Shown here: piece after piece, positions 1 to 10,250 of the stretch | How positions within the stretch are numbered: position 1 is the first letter of the stretch | How the letters are laid out: each line of letters opens with the position of its first letter | NCBI GenBank assembly: GCA_030374765.1 | Contig: JARGXX010000116.1 | Location: forward strand, 62,001-126,000 | From: Agarophyton chilense | Taxonomy: Eukaryota; Rhodophyta; Florideophyceae; Gracilariales; Gracilariaceae | Direction: 5' to 3' | DNA length: 64,000 nucleotides | Translations under genes and position numbers: made by a program | Notes under the pieces: model-generated | What the model saw: the letters and a program-made list of their open reading frames with translations, nothing else | Databases searched by the model: none | What the model was told of the DNA's origin: nothing

Positions 1-79
1 GTCCTTGCTTCAAAAGCTTCCCACGTACTGGTTTCAACTTTAAAACGAAGAGCAGAGAATACGGCATGGGCAGATTTGA

Positions 80-1100
80 CGGAAGGCGCTACGTATTGCC
101 AATTCCTCTTCTTTTGAGTATCTATACCGCTCAGTATGCAATCCATCACTCATAACGTTGACAGGTCTCCATCACTACGCCTTTTGGGCAATTTTGAGCA
201 TCTTAGGGCCGCTGTACAATACTTTTACTCCCAACAGTATGGACGGTCTGATTCATATCAAACCCTTTTCCGACCGCGTATGGCCTCGGTCTTTTACCGT
301 ATGTAAGGCCCTCAGTCTATTGCTAGCACACACGTGGACGAAAGAGTCGATAATGACTTCATCTTTTGTCTTTGGAACTAATGCAGTTGTTATATCGCTT
401 TTCATTTGTATTGTGCGAAGTCTCGTGGTGAAGATCTTATCCAGCCATCAACTCGCTAAGGTATGTATGCCATCCTCACAAGAGTTCGAATCGTTCTGTA
501 AACAGATCGAATCATTTTATCCGGCTCTGAAGCGTGTGTATTGTTTTGCGGATGGACTGAAGCTCAAACTTCAATGCAGCGGCGACGATATTGTTCAGAG
601 CAGATTTTATAATGGTTGGACGCACGGTCATTACGTGGGAAATGTTTTAAAGTTTGCTCCAAATGGCACTGTTATAGCATGCGGACTTAATGCTCCAGGA
701 TTTATGCACGATTCTACAATAGCAGAACTCACAGGCGTATACGCTTAACTGGAGAAGACTTAAAACGAACACAAATAACGGTGCGTCATCGACTCTGCGT
801 TTTCTAGAGTCAGACACCCATTTTTAGTCAAGAGCGGGGAAACAGTAGCATTGGATGACGAACATGACGAGCAGATGATTTTTTCTGAACAAGCCACTTC
901 ATTGCGACAAAGCGCTGAATGGGGAATGCGAGCTTTTCGTTCTTCTTTCCCACGGCTTGGTGATAGGATCAATTGGGAGCACAGAGGGGAACGGAAATGT
1001 TTGAAAAATTCATGCGTACTTTTGTTCAACTATCGTACGCGCAGTCTTGGAATCAATCAAATCAGGTCAATGATCACCCAGGCGTTCGAGAAAGACGTCT
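80..1100 (+). pseudogene. Broken DDE (Harbinger/DDE_Tnp_4-like) transposase
   Basis: One reading frame carries all three parts of a DDE endonuclease core. The first Asp lies in YCFADGLKL (about 550), followed by FYNGWTHGHYV. The second Asp is in APGFMHDSTIAE (about 695-727). A segment VIDSAFSRVRHPFLVKSGE lies near 795-845, and the catalytic Glu is in RQSAEWGMRAF (about 900). The frame is broken by in-frame stops at 746-748, 761-763 and 776-778, and there is no convincing start; an upstream stop lies at 77-79. The product would cut and join transposon DNA in the nucleus, but this copy is dead. It converges on a broken DUF6818-like gene on the other strand, so the two may be halves of one two-gene transposon. 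The family assignment rests on motif recognition only. Confidence 0.7.
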
Positions 1101-1264
1101 GTGATTTATTTCATCAGTGGCTTCGCCAACATAGATTACGTAAGAAACTATTAAACGTCGCTTTCTGTCTATTTCTCAACTGTTTGGTGAGCCTTTTGTG
1201 TTCCCACCATCATCGTCATCATCATCATTTCGATAAACTGCTGATGAAGTCTGGAATCTCGCTC

Positions 1265-2347
1265 CTAACGTATCGTTTCTCGCTCTTCTCGTCGCAATTC
1301 CACCTCACGCTGCGCTTTACAATGGTGTTGTTCCTGCAATACGTTTACTTTCATTATTTCCATCAAGTCCATGTTACCACGACGACCGCGCGTTCTAACC
1401 AATTGCTTTCCACTAAAAACATTAGCTGTTGCTTCTGTTATCCCCCCTATTGGAGCTGCGGTGGTTAAAGAATCGTTCGCCATCTTTGCCGTCTCAGCTT
1501 CCCCCATTTCAAGTTCTGTCTCAATGTCCCCATTTTCAATTGTTTTCGGCCCCTCCAGATCCGGTTCTTCTGTGCAATCACCCACATCAGCCTTTTATTT
1601 TATTATCTCGTTTATTCTTTTCGCTTCTTTAACATCATCGGGGCAGATCGGTGAGCCCGTAGGCATCTTTGTGCGATGCAGAGCTGCAAACTTCCTACGT
1701 AGAGAATTCGCGCTTTGTGTGCAGTCAGTGAAACTTTCAAAGTGCTCCCGGGCAACTGCATCCCATTCAAAGAGCCCATTTGGAAAAATGGTACTCAAAG
1801 TCGATAGGAAGTAGAGTGAAATCACCATAGTGAATCCAAACCCGCGTTTGTTCTTCGCATGTTTCTGCTTTTTCTGCGGAACGGGTTTCACCGGCAATAA
1901 AAGCGTCGCTTTCGACCGGCTAGTTCCAATCCCATGATCTTTTGCGATTGCAATCCCTGAAAGTACGCCTTACGCTCTTTCTTGCCTTCGTGGTGGACCG
2001 GCACCTGATTGCGAAGAATGCATTTCGCGGTTGCGCTGTACAGAACCTGATCTATCTCCCGGTGTTCGTTGCGAGCTGAAACGTAGTAGTAAACATTTTA
2101 CCGTCCTAGGGCGATGAAAAGAGTTTGAAAGAGGAAGATCTGTTTGTTGGCGATTGTGTTTTCGAGCGTTTTTGCCATTTTTTTGAACGGACTGGCTGTG
2201 CGGAGGAATCTGCAACGGCCGGAATGCATTCGGTTGTGTGCTAGACTGTTGTGTTTTTACTTTCACAGCAGTTTGAGTCTGCTTTACTTGAGGTTTATTG
2301 TCGGTATAAAACTCGCTGTAGGTTCCGAAACCGTCGTCGAATTTCAT
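1265..2347 (-). pseudogene. Broken DUF6818-like gene
   Basis: A single minus-strand frame of 361 codons runs from an ATG at 2347 to 1265 but is cut by two TAA codons, at 1970-1972 and 1595-1597. The middle part holds the recognisable signature: a basic KNKRGFGF stretch, FEWDAVAREHF, NSLRRKFAALHRTKMPTG and CPDDVKEAKRINEII. This matches the conserved core of DUF6818, a presumed Myb-like DNA-binding family that I associate mainly with oomycetes and some fungi. The N-terminal 125 codons are Gln/Ser-rich and without known homology, so they may not be coding. The C-terminal part is acidic and charged. The gene lies tail-to-tail with the transposase relic at 80-1100. Either the stops are real decay or small introns were missed; I favour decay. 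Confidence 0.5.
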
Positions 2348-2907
2348 TTGATTCAGTCTCGATGCAGAGGGGACGAAGATAGAAATGGTTAGTGAAACTC
2401 TTAGAGAGAAATCAAGAGGGTTTGACGGAAGAAAGACGTATAACGCACGAGGTTGGCTTCATGACAGTGATGATTGGTTGCAAGTGCAACAGTTGTAGGC
2501 GATCATCCTGAAGAGAAACGTTCAGGGAACGAAAACACCAAGAGAGCCGCCCGAAACGAAATCTGTTTGCAATTGCAGAGGGTGCGGAACTGCAGAGTGG
2601 GGTTTTGCGAGCGTTTCACAGCTGCTTCGATCGGGCACCCTCTTCGAGCATATTCGCTGCGCAACATCACGCCCGACACAGAAATCGTAACTATTTGTGT
2701 GATGGAAATTGTTGTTTTATGTTTTCAGGTTGCATCCATTACGGGACTTGTGTCCCGGTGGACTGCAATTCCTTGTTTGTTGCGTTTCGTTTTTCGGGGA
2801 CTGTATTTATTAGTGTTTCGCGAACTTTGCATCGCAGCCAATTGCGGGGAATCCCCCACCCACACTGTCACCAAAAGCTTGATCCATCTCGCCACACTTC
2901 GAACAGC

Positions 2908-3579
2908 ATGCCCAACTTATCACGCGGAACTGCCATCCTCCTGATTGCGATTGTGCTTAATTACACAGCCAGACAAATCCACGCTCTTTGCATACAAGGC
3001 ACCGTAGCCAATCCGTCTGATGATGATTTTGGCTCACTCCAGGTGGCTGCCTATGCTCGCGACGGAAAACTCGAAACCTCAGCATCTGTAACAGCAAATG
3101 CCACATTCAATCTTTTCCTGAAACCCGGCGGCGCCACTCCGTACATTCTCCATCTACTAGGATCCATTCAGAATCAGTACCATCCGATTATTCTTTACGT
3201 CGATCCACTGCGTGTTCTCTTCTCCAAAGTACGATACAGTCCACTGCAAAGACTAAACCTCACCACGGTAGGCGCCGAAGACATGAACACCGCTGTTCAC
3301 TTTGAACCTAGTGCGCCAACGCTACATGCTTTGAAACGCAAGCAAAGACGATTCAGTGTGAGAACTCTCTGGGCTTACCGTTTGCAGGCCTTGATGTTGG
3401 CTGGTGCTGTTTTTATTATCTGGTTTCCGAAGTTTATTCGCGACCTGCCAAAGGAAGTGCGAGAGGAGCTTTTGGGAGAAAAAGAAGACGAGATGGGCGA
3501 TCCAAATGCTTTGTTCAAGTCTCTTTTCGGAATTCAAGACGATAGCAACCAACAGGCTACCAAATCAAAAGCTGCGTGA
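2908..3579 (+). CDS. EMC7: ER membrane protein complex subunit 7 (EMC7)
   Basis: A 223-residue protein with the EMC7 layout. A cleavable signal peptide covers roughly residues 1-26 (hydrophobic core TAILLIAIVL, probable cleavage after QIHA). A lumenal beta-sandwich domain follows (CIQGTV, FNLFLKPGG, YHPIILYVDP, FSKVRYSP). One C-terminal transmembrane helix lies near residues 153-173 (LMLAGAVFIIWFPKF), with a charged cytosolic tail. EMC7 is a lumenal/membrane subunit of the ER membrane complex that inserts tail-anchored and multi-pass proteins. I chose the ATG at 2908 because it puts the signal peptide at the N-terminus. The same frame stays open upstream to about 2605 but reads as unrelated sequence, probably 5' UTR. 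No intron is needed. It converges on the PNKP gene, with only 131 bp between the two stop codons. Confidence 0.85.
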   Translation: MPNLSRGTAILLIAIVLNYTARQIHALCIQGTVANPSDDDFGSLQVAAYARDGKLETSASVTANATFNLFLKPGGATPYILHLLGSIQNQYHPIILYVDPLRVLFSKVRYSPLQRLNLTTVGAEDMNTAVHFEPSAPTLHALKRKQRRFSVRTLWAYRLQALMLAGAVFIIWFPKFIRDLPKEVREELLGEKEDEMGDPNALFKSLFGIQDDSNQQATKSKAA

Positions 3580-3710
3580 CCCCATCCGATGCAGACGTGC
3601 TTCAACGACTCTTTATTTGCAACCATCATATCTCGCTTCGCAAGTCCACTCACACATGAACATAATTGCAAACCAAGAAAGACCCGGTTTCATGTAATAG
3701 ACCGTAGTCG

Positions 3711-5249
3711 TCATGAGAGTCTGGTAAAAATGTACTTCTCACGTTCGGACAAAAACGATGGGATGAACTTCACTTCTCCGACAGCATCAATCCCTTCGTC
3801 GAGCTGAGGGACTTTCCGGCGCTTTTGAAAGGCATGATAGGCAACCTTAGGAATGTGTGGATACCCACCCTTTGATTCTCGCTCTCTCACAACATTGAGG
3901 TGTTCTGACAAATGCTTAGGAGTTGTCATGTTCAATGCTATAATTTTCAAGTTTGCATCTTGCTCTTTCGCTACTTCAATATATTTTCTTCGAGCCTGTC
4001 TGTCCGGATTTGTATTATCAATAACCACGCTCTTTCCCGCCGCTAACTCATTTCTTGTGGCTCGAATACACCGCGTAAATGTATGCAAACTATCTTGATT
4101 GATCCACGCATACCCTCTGGGATCAAGATATCTCTTCACAAACGTAGTTTTTCCCGAAGCAGGAAAGCCGTGCATGAGGATCATCGTCTGCACAGGTGGA
4201 ACTTCAGCACCTTGGGCTGAGCCCATAATGATGTCATCTACCACAGCAGTAGGCGTGACTAAATTTCTGAGCAGGAGGTCCATATCAGTTCCTTCCTCGA
4301 TGAATACAGGCCCGATTTCCTCCACAGTTTTTCTCGGATCAAAGCCTTGCAACGAGTCCGGGGATACTGCTTCCGCAGTCTTTCCCATAAAATACTGCTC
4401 TGGTGTGCGAAATGAAAGTCCTATGTTGATACTAAAGCGTAGATCGCTGTCTGAGAAATCAGCCGCATGACCCGGACGTGCTTTTCTTCCTGCTGCGTCG
4501 CCGACGTAGAAAGAGTTTTGGGCTTGTATGCGAGAGACATTGCCAATGAGTTGCACTAACTCTTCCCACATGCCTGTCGCAGGTTTGCGATAATTGTCTT
4601 TTGAAGTAGCAACAAACACGCCGATGTCCACCTTGAGAGCTGCTAGGATGCCGTCAATTCGTGACTTGACAAATGATTCCCCAATACGTCCATTACTAAC
4701 TCCAGCTTGGTTAGTGAAGATTACGAGCAGATAGCCGTCGTCCGCCAGGGCGGTAATCAACGGCTGCACTTGAGCATTCAATAATCTCCAGTCGTTTGGA
4801 CTTTTAGGGAACTTGGCGCGCGACTTTGTCGTGATGATGGTGCTGTCGAGATCAAAAGCGGCGACTTTCAAAGGGTCCCCTTTGTGAAGCAGGCTGTTTT
4901 CATGGCTCCATGATCTGGGCTCGTATCTCATTAAACCCTTTCCACAATCTAACCAATCGCCTTCTCGTACAGGTTCGGAACGGCGGGAGCGCTTGGCATC
5001 GGAGCCTTCTGCAATGCCTGCAAGCGCATTTAGAGTAGACTGTCGGAGACGCTTGTTTGCTTGAAGAGGTTGTTGGGTGGGCATTGTTGCGTGGCGGCGT
5101 TGGACTACAAAGGACCGTTTATGGATGCCTGGTATAAATGGCAATGTACTGCTCGATATATAGTGGAGCATTGTGCGAGACGGCATTGGTTGCCGCCAAC
5201 AGAGAAGTGAGGCAAACCAAGAACAGGCGCAACCTTTATTTTGATCCAT
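3711..5249 (-). CDS. PNKP: Bifunctional polynucleotide phosphatase/kinase (PNKP-type)
   Basis: A 512-residue protein that repairs DNA strand-break ends by removing 3'-phosphates and phosphorylating 5'-hydroxyls. The phosphatase half is a HAD domain with the nucleophile motif AFDLDST (Asp133, Asp135) and motif II IFTNQAG near 178. The kinase half has a P-loop HGFPASGKTT near residues 360-369, then NQDSLHT and the conserved VVIDNTNPD. There is no N-terminal FHA domain, unlike animal PNKP, so XRCC-type recruitment by FHA is not expected. Two starts are plausible: the ATG at 5249, whose extra 55 residues look like an organelle presequence (aromatic, Ser/Arg-rich, few acids), and the ATG at 5084 (MPTQQ), which gives a nuclear-type protein. 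Dual targeting from alternative starts is possible. A basic KRSRR patch near 86-90 could be a nuclear signal. No intron is needed. Confidence 0.88.
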   Translation of the reverse strand: MDQNKGCACSWFASLLCWRQPMPSRTMLHYISSSTLPFIPGIHKRSFVVQRRHATMPTQQPLQANKRLRQSTLNALAGIAEGSDAKRSRRSEPVREGDWLDCGKGLMRYEPRSWSHENSLLHKGDPLKVAAFDLDSTIITTKSRAKFPKSPNDWRLLNAQVQPLITALADDGYLLVIFTNQAGVSNGRIGESFVKSRIDGILAALKVDIGVFVATSKDNYRKPATGMWEELVQLIGNVSRIQAQNSFYVGDAAGRKARPGHAADFSDSDLRFSINIGLSFRTPEQYFMGKTAEAVSPDSLQGFDPRKTVEEIGPVFIEEGTDMDLLLRNLVTPTAVVDDIIMGSAQGAEVPPVQTMILMHGFPASGKTTFVKRYLDPRGYAWINQDSLHTFTRCIRATRNELAAGKSVVIDNTNPDRQARRKYIEVAKEQDANLKIIALNMTTPKHLSEHLNVVRERESKGGYPHIPKVAYHAFQKRRKVPQLDEGIDAVGEVKFIPSFLSEREKYIFTRLS

Positions 5250-5347
5250 GGTAATCTTTTAGGAGCAAGCTGTACACGTCTGCCACACTCCCACGCGTAC
5301 AATCCTCGCAGGTGACTAGCGCATGATCAAGGCTGGTGCAGCATACT

Positions 5348-6478
5348 TTACATACGGCCATGACTGTACGCGTAGTCACACCGCGGCCATGCACCGCTCC
5401 TCAAAGCAAATTTTCCGTCCTTCACATCAAACTCTGCACGACACTTTCTTACGTATTCCGCCATCTCTTGCATTTTCTTTTCTGGTACCTGCCCTGCGAC
5501 CACGTCTCTGCATTTATCATTGGTAACAAAGGGAATTTTGTTTCGAATTCCGTATGCAATAATATAGTTATCGTCGTACGTGAAATTTGGTACAAAGAAC
5601 ACCTTGCCTTTTCGATGCAGCTCAAGAATCTCGACCCGATCTTCTGGATCTGCTTGAAAATTCGGTTTGCCAACTTTTTTTTGTTCCACTATTCCGCGCG
5701 GTAGAATAACAGCAGGCTTTTTCCCATTTTCTTCGCAAAACCTTATTGCGTCAAGAATATATTCTGATCTGAGGGGAGGCAATTTTGAACGAGAATCCCA
5801 TTGCCCGTAGCGTCCAATATTCTGCCCATCGAGAATGACTTTCGGAGCTGATTCGCTAAAAGAAGATCCACTGCGTCTTGAAACATCCTCACCTACTAGA
5901 CCGCTACGCATCGTATTTCTCCGCGAGGCCCGTTGTCTGCTCTGCATTGTCGCATGTCCCGCTTCCAATCTGGACATGTCGGTCGTTTGAGTCGTCGTGC
6001 TAAGTGATGGTTCCGCGTGAACAGAATTACCTTTCATTTGTTTCTGTCTAGAGGCCGCCTCAAGTGCGTTCCGCGAGGACTTCAAGTGGCCACATCGATG
6101 TTTTTCCACATTTGAAACTTTCCCTGTTTTCTGCGCCTCTGTCGTTCCTTTTTCGCGTTTGTCTTTTTTTCGGCAAGGCTTCGCTTTTACAGAAAATGCA
6201 TCTGAACTCTCCTCTCCACAACATTGTCGCGTTTTTTCGGGAATATTGGGGCAAGGGCAAGGGCAAGGGCAACAACTTTTTCTTCGATTGCAATACGGTA
6301 GTATCGTAACATCAACAACTTCATATTTCCTGTGCGTACAGCCTGGTGTATACCCAGGAATGCTTTTTAGTGGCCCTAAATAAATAGTTTCATCTCTTGG
6401 TCTCGATTTGGCTTGAATTGACGTAGTTTGCCTTTTCGGAAACCCGTTTTGCTTTAACTCACGAGCGCAATTGAACAT
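5348..6478 (-). CDS. Zc3h12a-type NYN-domain ribonuclease
   Basis: A 376-residue protein with a long basic, disordered N-terminal half and a C-terminal NYN (PIN-like) ribonuclease domain of the Zc3h12a/Regnase family, about residues 213-350. The acidic metal-binding residues are visible: Asp217 in VILDGQNIGRYG, Asp302-Asp303 in YDDNYIIAYG, and Asp321 in FVTNDKCRD. Such enzymes cut RNA in a Mg-dependent way, often to control mRNA stability. No CCCH zinc finger is present. The N-terminal half contains a Cys-Pro run (about residues 69-77), encoded by a GGGCAA-type hexanucleotide repeat at 6248-6272, plus several Cys pairs. A second NYN gene lies head-to-head at 7099-7671, about 620 bp away. The reading frame has no intron. 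A start downstream of 6478 cannot be excluded. Confidence 0.75.
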   Translation of the reverse strand: MFNCARELKQNGFPKRQTTSIQAKSRPRDETIYLGPLKSIPGYTPGCTHRKYEVVDVTILPYCNRRKSCCPCPCPCPNIPEKTRQCCGEESSDAFSVKAKPCRKKDKREKGTTEAQKTGKVSNVEKHRCGHLKSSRNALEAASRQKQMKGNSVHAEPSLSTTTQTTDMSRLEAGHATMQSRQRASRRNTMRSGLVGEDVSRRSGSSFSESAPKVILDGQNIGRYGQWDSRSKLPPLRSEYILDAIRFCEENGKKPAVILPRGIVEQKKVGKPNFQADPEDRVEILELHRKGKVFFVPNFTYDDNYIIAYGIRNKIPFVTNDKCRDVVAGQVPEKKMQEMAEYVRKCRAEFDVKDGKFALRSGAWPRCDYAYSHGRM

Positions 6479-7098
6479 CTTTGGAGGTCAGCAAGAGCTT
6501 CAGAGTAAACATTCGATAACGTGTTCGGCAGACTTGAAATGGAGAAGCTCCGTCGTGAGAAAGAAAGCTTTGCTTTTCTTTAAGAGGCAGCCAACGTTTT
6601 TGCTCAACTGATATAAACGAATTGTTTTCTGGGTGGTACGTGAGAGTGAAGGGATGAATGGAAACGGTATCAACTCCTTTTCTCATTGTGTTCGCGGATA
6701 TTCTCGGTGACAAGTCGCGAGAGGTCACGAAGGCCATAGTTGCCACCAACTTTGAGGGCAGAACTTTTTTTTAGATTTTGTGCCCACTCTCGGGACAACG
6801 GAAACAGGACAGACGGTGGTCCAATACATGGACCGATTTAAATCCGATACGCTTACATCATGCAGAAGCTTTTCACACAAGTTGCATGGTGCCGTGGTTC
6901 CAAAGGTATTTCCGCCGCTGGCTACAAATACGAAGGTACAGTAGTACAGTACAGATGCTGTAAAACCGGATTAATTTACCGACTCATGCCCCGATATCAG
7001 CACTCGGTTGTGGATATAATCACAGCCTGACCAGAAGCCCTTAGCTCTCTGTTCCCGTCAAAAAAGAGTCAAACCAAACGCGAAAGTTTCGGTCTTCA
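6479..7098. promoter_or_regulatory. Shared intergenic region between divergent NYN genes
   Basis: About 620 bp separate the 5' ends of two divergently arranged NYN-domain genes, so this stretch should hold both promoters. I see no convincing TATA box or conserved operator. A 96-codon minus-strand frame at 6459-6749 overlaps the start of the NYN gene in another frame and looks fortuitous. Confidence 0.35.
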
Positions 7099-7671
7099 AT
7101 GAGTTGTACTTCTGGTACACATGGCCCCTTGATCTCACAAGAACGGCACCTCAAGAGGCGAATCAATAAGACATCAAATGTCTATGATGTTGTGATAGAT
7201 GGTGTCGATGTTGCTCAGGAATACAGCGTCAACGGGCGTCTTCGAGTCAAGGGTATGGAACGGGCTTTGAATTATTTCACGAAGCAAGGTCATATGCCGG
7301 TTGCAATATTTCCTGAACACCTGGACAGTGATGATCCTGAGCAGCTGCGATCTTTGGAAGAGCAGAAAAAGATTGTAAGAATGAACGTGTGTGGGAGGTT
7401 ATGACATGAAAGGAATGTGTTAGACTTTTGGAGGCACAACAAAGGAAAACTTGTTTCGAATGAGATAAAGAAATATGAGAAGCTGATCGCGGAACGTGGT
7501 CCTGTCATGGGTATATGTCAAGATGAGCTAAACAAACATATGATTCCATATGCGTTTATAAAGCGCCGATTTTTGCCTAATCCTAAGGCTTCATGTCTTG
7601 ATGACGAGGCCTTCTTCTATACGCGCCATGAAAGTTTCAGAGATTTAAGTGAAAAAAAACAACGAAGGTAA
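7099..7671 (+). pseudogene. NYN-domain gene with internal stop and lost catalytic residues
   Basis: One frame of 191 codons from ATG 7099, interrupted by a single TGA at 7402-7404. The first half begins the NYN fold with VYDVVIDGVDVAQEY, corresponding to VILDGQN in the neighbour, and MPVAIFPEHLD. The second half has LVSNEIKKYE, corresponding to the FVTNDKCRD region, and a typical family ending, IPYAFIKRRFLPNP. Around the stop, where the functional paralogue has the metal-binding DD pair, this copy reads HERNVLDFWRHN. SNE replaces the motif-III Asp. So both the open frame and part of the active site appear lost. It is either a decayed duplicate of the divergent neighbour at 5348-6478 or a noncatalytic RNA-binding version with an unrecognised intron. 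No standard-phase GT-AG intron that removes the TGA was found. Confidence 0.6.
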
Positions 7672-8226
7672 TATCCAAAGCAACTATGGTCCCAAATGGT
7701 AAAGAAGATTTATGTTGTACGTGTTCAACCGTTCCTCGGGTTTCCCTTGTTCATTTTTCACACGCGTTGTGGACCGATAAGCACATGAGGAGTTACGAGG
7801 AGATACACAGAACAGTCAGTAAAACACCCAAGGATTCGAGTTATGCTGATAATCCTGTTGGATATGCATGTGACCTGGACGGTTTCCCGGATTCCATCGA
7901 ACCAGCGAGGCTATCAGATTAGAAAACGTTATTCATCCAAATTTTGTGCGTAATCGCGCTTCTGGACCAGGGTCTAAGCCATTAACAATGCTGGTGGAAC
8001 GAAATTATTCTTCTGGTGCTACTAAAAGAGGACCTCCACACTCATTGCGGGCCCAAGGTGTATATCTTCCCCTAATAAGATGAGATTTATTTTAACCTGT
8101 ACTCTGGAGAATACTGATATCTACAACAAAGAATTATTGTGGGGAAAAGAAGTTCGTACAGTTGAGAAAAGAAGATAGAAAAACACAAACATTGCTCGAA
8201 AACCGCATGAGATTATAAGTATGAGT
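7672..8226. other. No recognised gene
   Basis: A 78-codon frame at 7686-7922 follows the broken NYN gene. It shows no family signature and is not called. The rest is AT-rich with no structure that I can name. Confidence 0.4.
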
Positions 8227-8348
8227 TATATCGAAAACCGAGTGCAGACAACGGGGCACGAGGCAGCACCAAATCGGTCCCTCGCCAACGGCTCGGGACC
8301 GATTTTGCTCTCGAGTGACCCGTTATCGCACAAGGTTTTGGATATGTT
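8227..8348. repeat. Imperfect inverted repeat (foldback or MITE-like)
   Basis: Two arms of about 55 bp (8227-8283 and 8291-8348) are imperfect inverted copies around a very short spacer. The inner part is perfect over 11 bp: AAATCGGTCCC at 8271-8281 pairs with GGGACCGATTT at 8294-8304. Further out ATATCGAAAACC pairs with GGTTTTGGATAT. It would extrude as a long hairpin. It is probably a small foldback element or the fused ends of a deleted DNA transposon. Confidence 0.6.
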
Positions 8349-8968
8349 GTTCTAATAGTACGAAAAAAGGTCCAATTTGATACCACAAACGTCCCGATTT
8401 GATATCACACTCAAACGAATGTGATAACCAAGGACCGCTCAGATATCAGCACTGTTACAGTGCAGAGGCTCGCTTCCGGTCGCATTACTGCAGCTACACG
8501 GGTTTCTTTAATTTTCTTACTACCCATATCCACACCGAGGAACTGCTGGGGAACAGACCGTTCGAGTGACTTGTTTTTGTTCTCTACAAAGCTGCGTTTC
8601 TCATCGTTGAACTTGTCTTCGACTTTTATTGTCCCTATACACATTGCCAATCGGACAAAGCGGCATTTCTACAGTCAGACCGAATCTATACTCCGAGCTA
8701 TATTGGAGAACAGATTGACTTTGTTTGTTGCTGGCCTCTGCCGCATATTAAGGATTTCTTTTTTTTGTACATCTACCTAGCAAGAGGTTGTCGCTCCTAC
8801 ATTTTCTTTGAGTGCTCTCGATACTGTTGACTAAAGGTAGCTAGCTTTCTTCTCTAGCTAAAGTATGTGTTAATATCCCGGCTCCTTGACAGTAATACAT
8901 TTCATAGGCCCTCTTTTACACACCGGCATAGAGAAAACAAGGATACAGAGAAGTGGAGAGTAAACAAA
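8349..8968. other. Intergenic, two short similar motifs
   Basis: Two related motifs lie in tandem at about 8370-8412 (GTCCAATTTGATACCAC, then GTCCCGATTTGATATCAC). Otherwise this is the 3' flank of the thiolase gene. A 79-codon minus-strand frame at 8411-8650 has no recognisable content. Confidence 0.35.
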
Positions 8969-10250
8969 TCATTGGCTATTAAGCGTTCTCTCTATCACTA
9001 TTGCCGAAGATCCACCACCACCGTTGCATATACCGGCTACTCCAACCTTCGAATTCCTATGTTTCATGACATTGAGCAATGTGACAACAATTCGCGCCCC
9101 ACTACACCCGAGCGGATGTCCTAAACTCACTGCTCCCCCGAAAATGTTCACTTTTTCTTCCGAGAGTCCTAGAATATTCGTGTTAGCCAAAGCCACAACC
9201 GAAAAAGCCTCGTTCAGCTCGAAAACGTCTACATCGTCCATAGTTATTTCTGAAACTTTCAAGGCTTTTGGAATAGATATCGACGGGGCAGTGGTAAACC
9301 GATTTGGTTCCACTTCCGCATCCGCAAAACCCCGTATGGTAGCCAGTACAGACAAACCGAGTTCATCGGCTTTTGATCTGCTCATGAGAACAACGGCTGC
9401 CGCACCGTCGTTCAATCCGGATGCATTGCCGCTCGTGACTGTACCACTTCCATCGTCGATGAAAGATGTTCGCATCGAAGAAATGCTCGAGATGTCTATG
9501 CGAAAGCACTCCTCGTCACTGTGCACATTTATCTCTTTACCCCGCTCAATTGTAATGACTGGAACGACTTCTGAGTTAAACTTCCCTTCTTCCCAAGCAG
9601 CCTGCGATCGACGGTAGCTTTCTTTTGCGTGCTTATCTTGCATTTCGCGCGATAGTCCATAGAGTGTTGAACAGCTTTCTGCATAAAGACCCATATGCTT
9701 CTGACTAAAAGGATCAATTAACCCGTCGTGGAGCAGGCCATCTACTAACGACCCATTGCCAATTCGATATCCGAAACGGGCTTGAAGGATATAGAATGGA
9801 ATGTTTGACATGCTTTCCATCCCCCCAGCAACTATGACATCTGCATGACCTAGCATTACGTCTTGAGCCGCCATGCATATCGCCTTAAGACCGGACGAAC
9901 ATACTTTGTTCACAGTAGTACACACGCAGGAAACAGGTAGGCCCGCACCAATCGCTGCCTGTCGGGCTGGGGCTTGTCCAAGACCAGCACTACAAACGTT
10001 CCCCATATAACATGCATCCACCACCCATGCTTGGACACCAGCCTTCTTCAAAGCACCTGCAATGGAACAGTGTTAGCATTAATCCACAACCAAGATTTGT
10101 GCGTAATGTTACTCACTGACCTTCAATGGCGATTGATCCTAGTTTTGTTGCCGCAACTTTTGAAAGGGAACCACCATAAGAGCCAATTGGAGTGCGTGCT
10201 GCTCCAACCAGGACGACTTCATTACATCTTTTCGTGATTTCTGTGCTCAT
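8969..10250 (-). CDS. ACAT: Acetyl-CoA acetyltransferase (biosynthetic thiolase), two exons
   Basis: Exon 1 runs 10250-10121 and exon 2 runs 10056-8969, giving 405 residues. The 64-nt intron (10057-10120) has a GTCAGT donor, a GCTAAC branch-point-like motif and a TTGCAG acceptor. Splicing restores the thiolase sequence [12 protein letters not shown] across the junction. The acyl-accepting Cys is about residue 96 ([10 protein letters not shown]). The general-base pair is His357 ([12 protein letters not shown]) and Cys387 (ICNGGGG). NEAFSVVA is also present. The enzyme condenses two acetyl-CoA to acetoacetyl-CoA, feeding sterol/isoprenoid synthesis or ketogenic breakdown. The short N-terminus starts almost at the fold, so no transit peptide is seen, and the C-terminus (TLNSQ) is not a PTS1. 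A cytosolic form is most likely. Its length is normal for the family. Confidence 0.9.

Noticed and set aside
1970-1990. A very short intron in the DUF6818-like gene, since GTAAGGCGTACTTTCAG has GT and AG ends
   Set aside because: At 17 nt it is far below workable intron size and lacks a branch point, and removing it does not keep the frame.
5336-5704. Plus-strand frames opposite the NYN ribonuclease gene
   Set aside because: The minus strand carries the family motifs; these are shadows.
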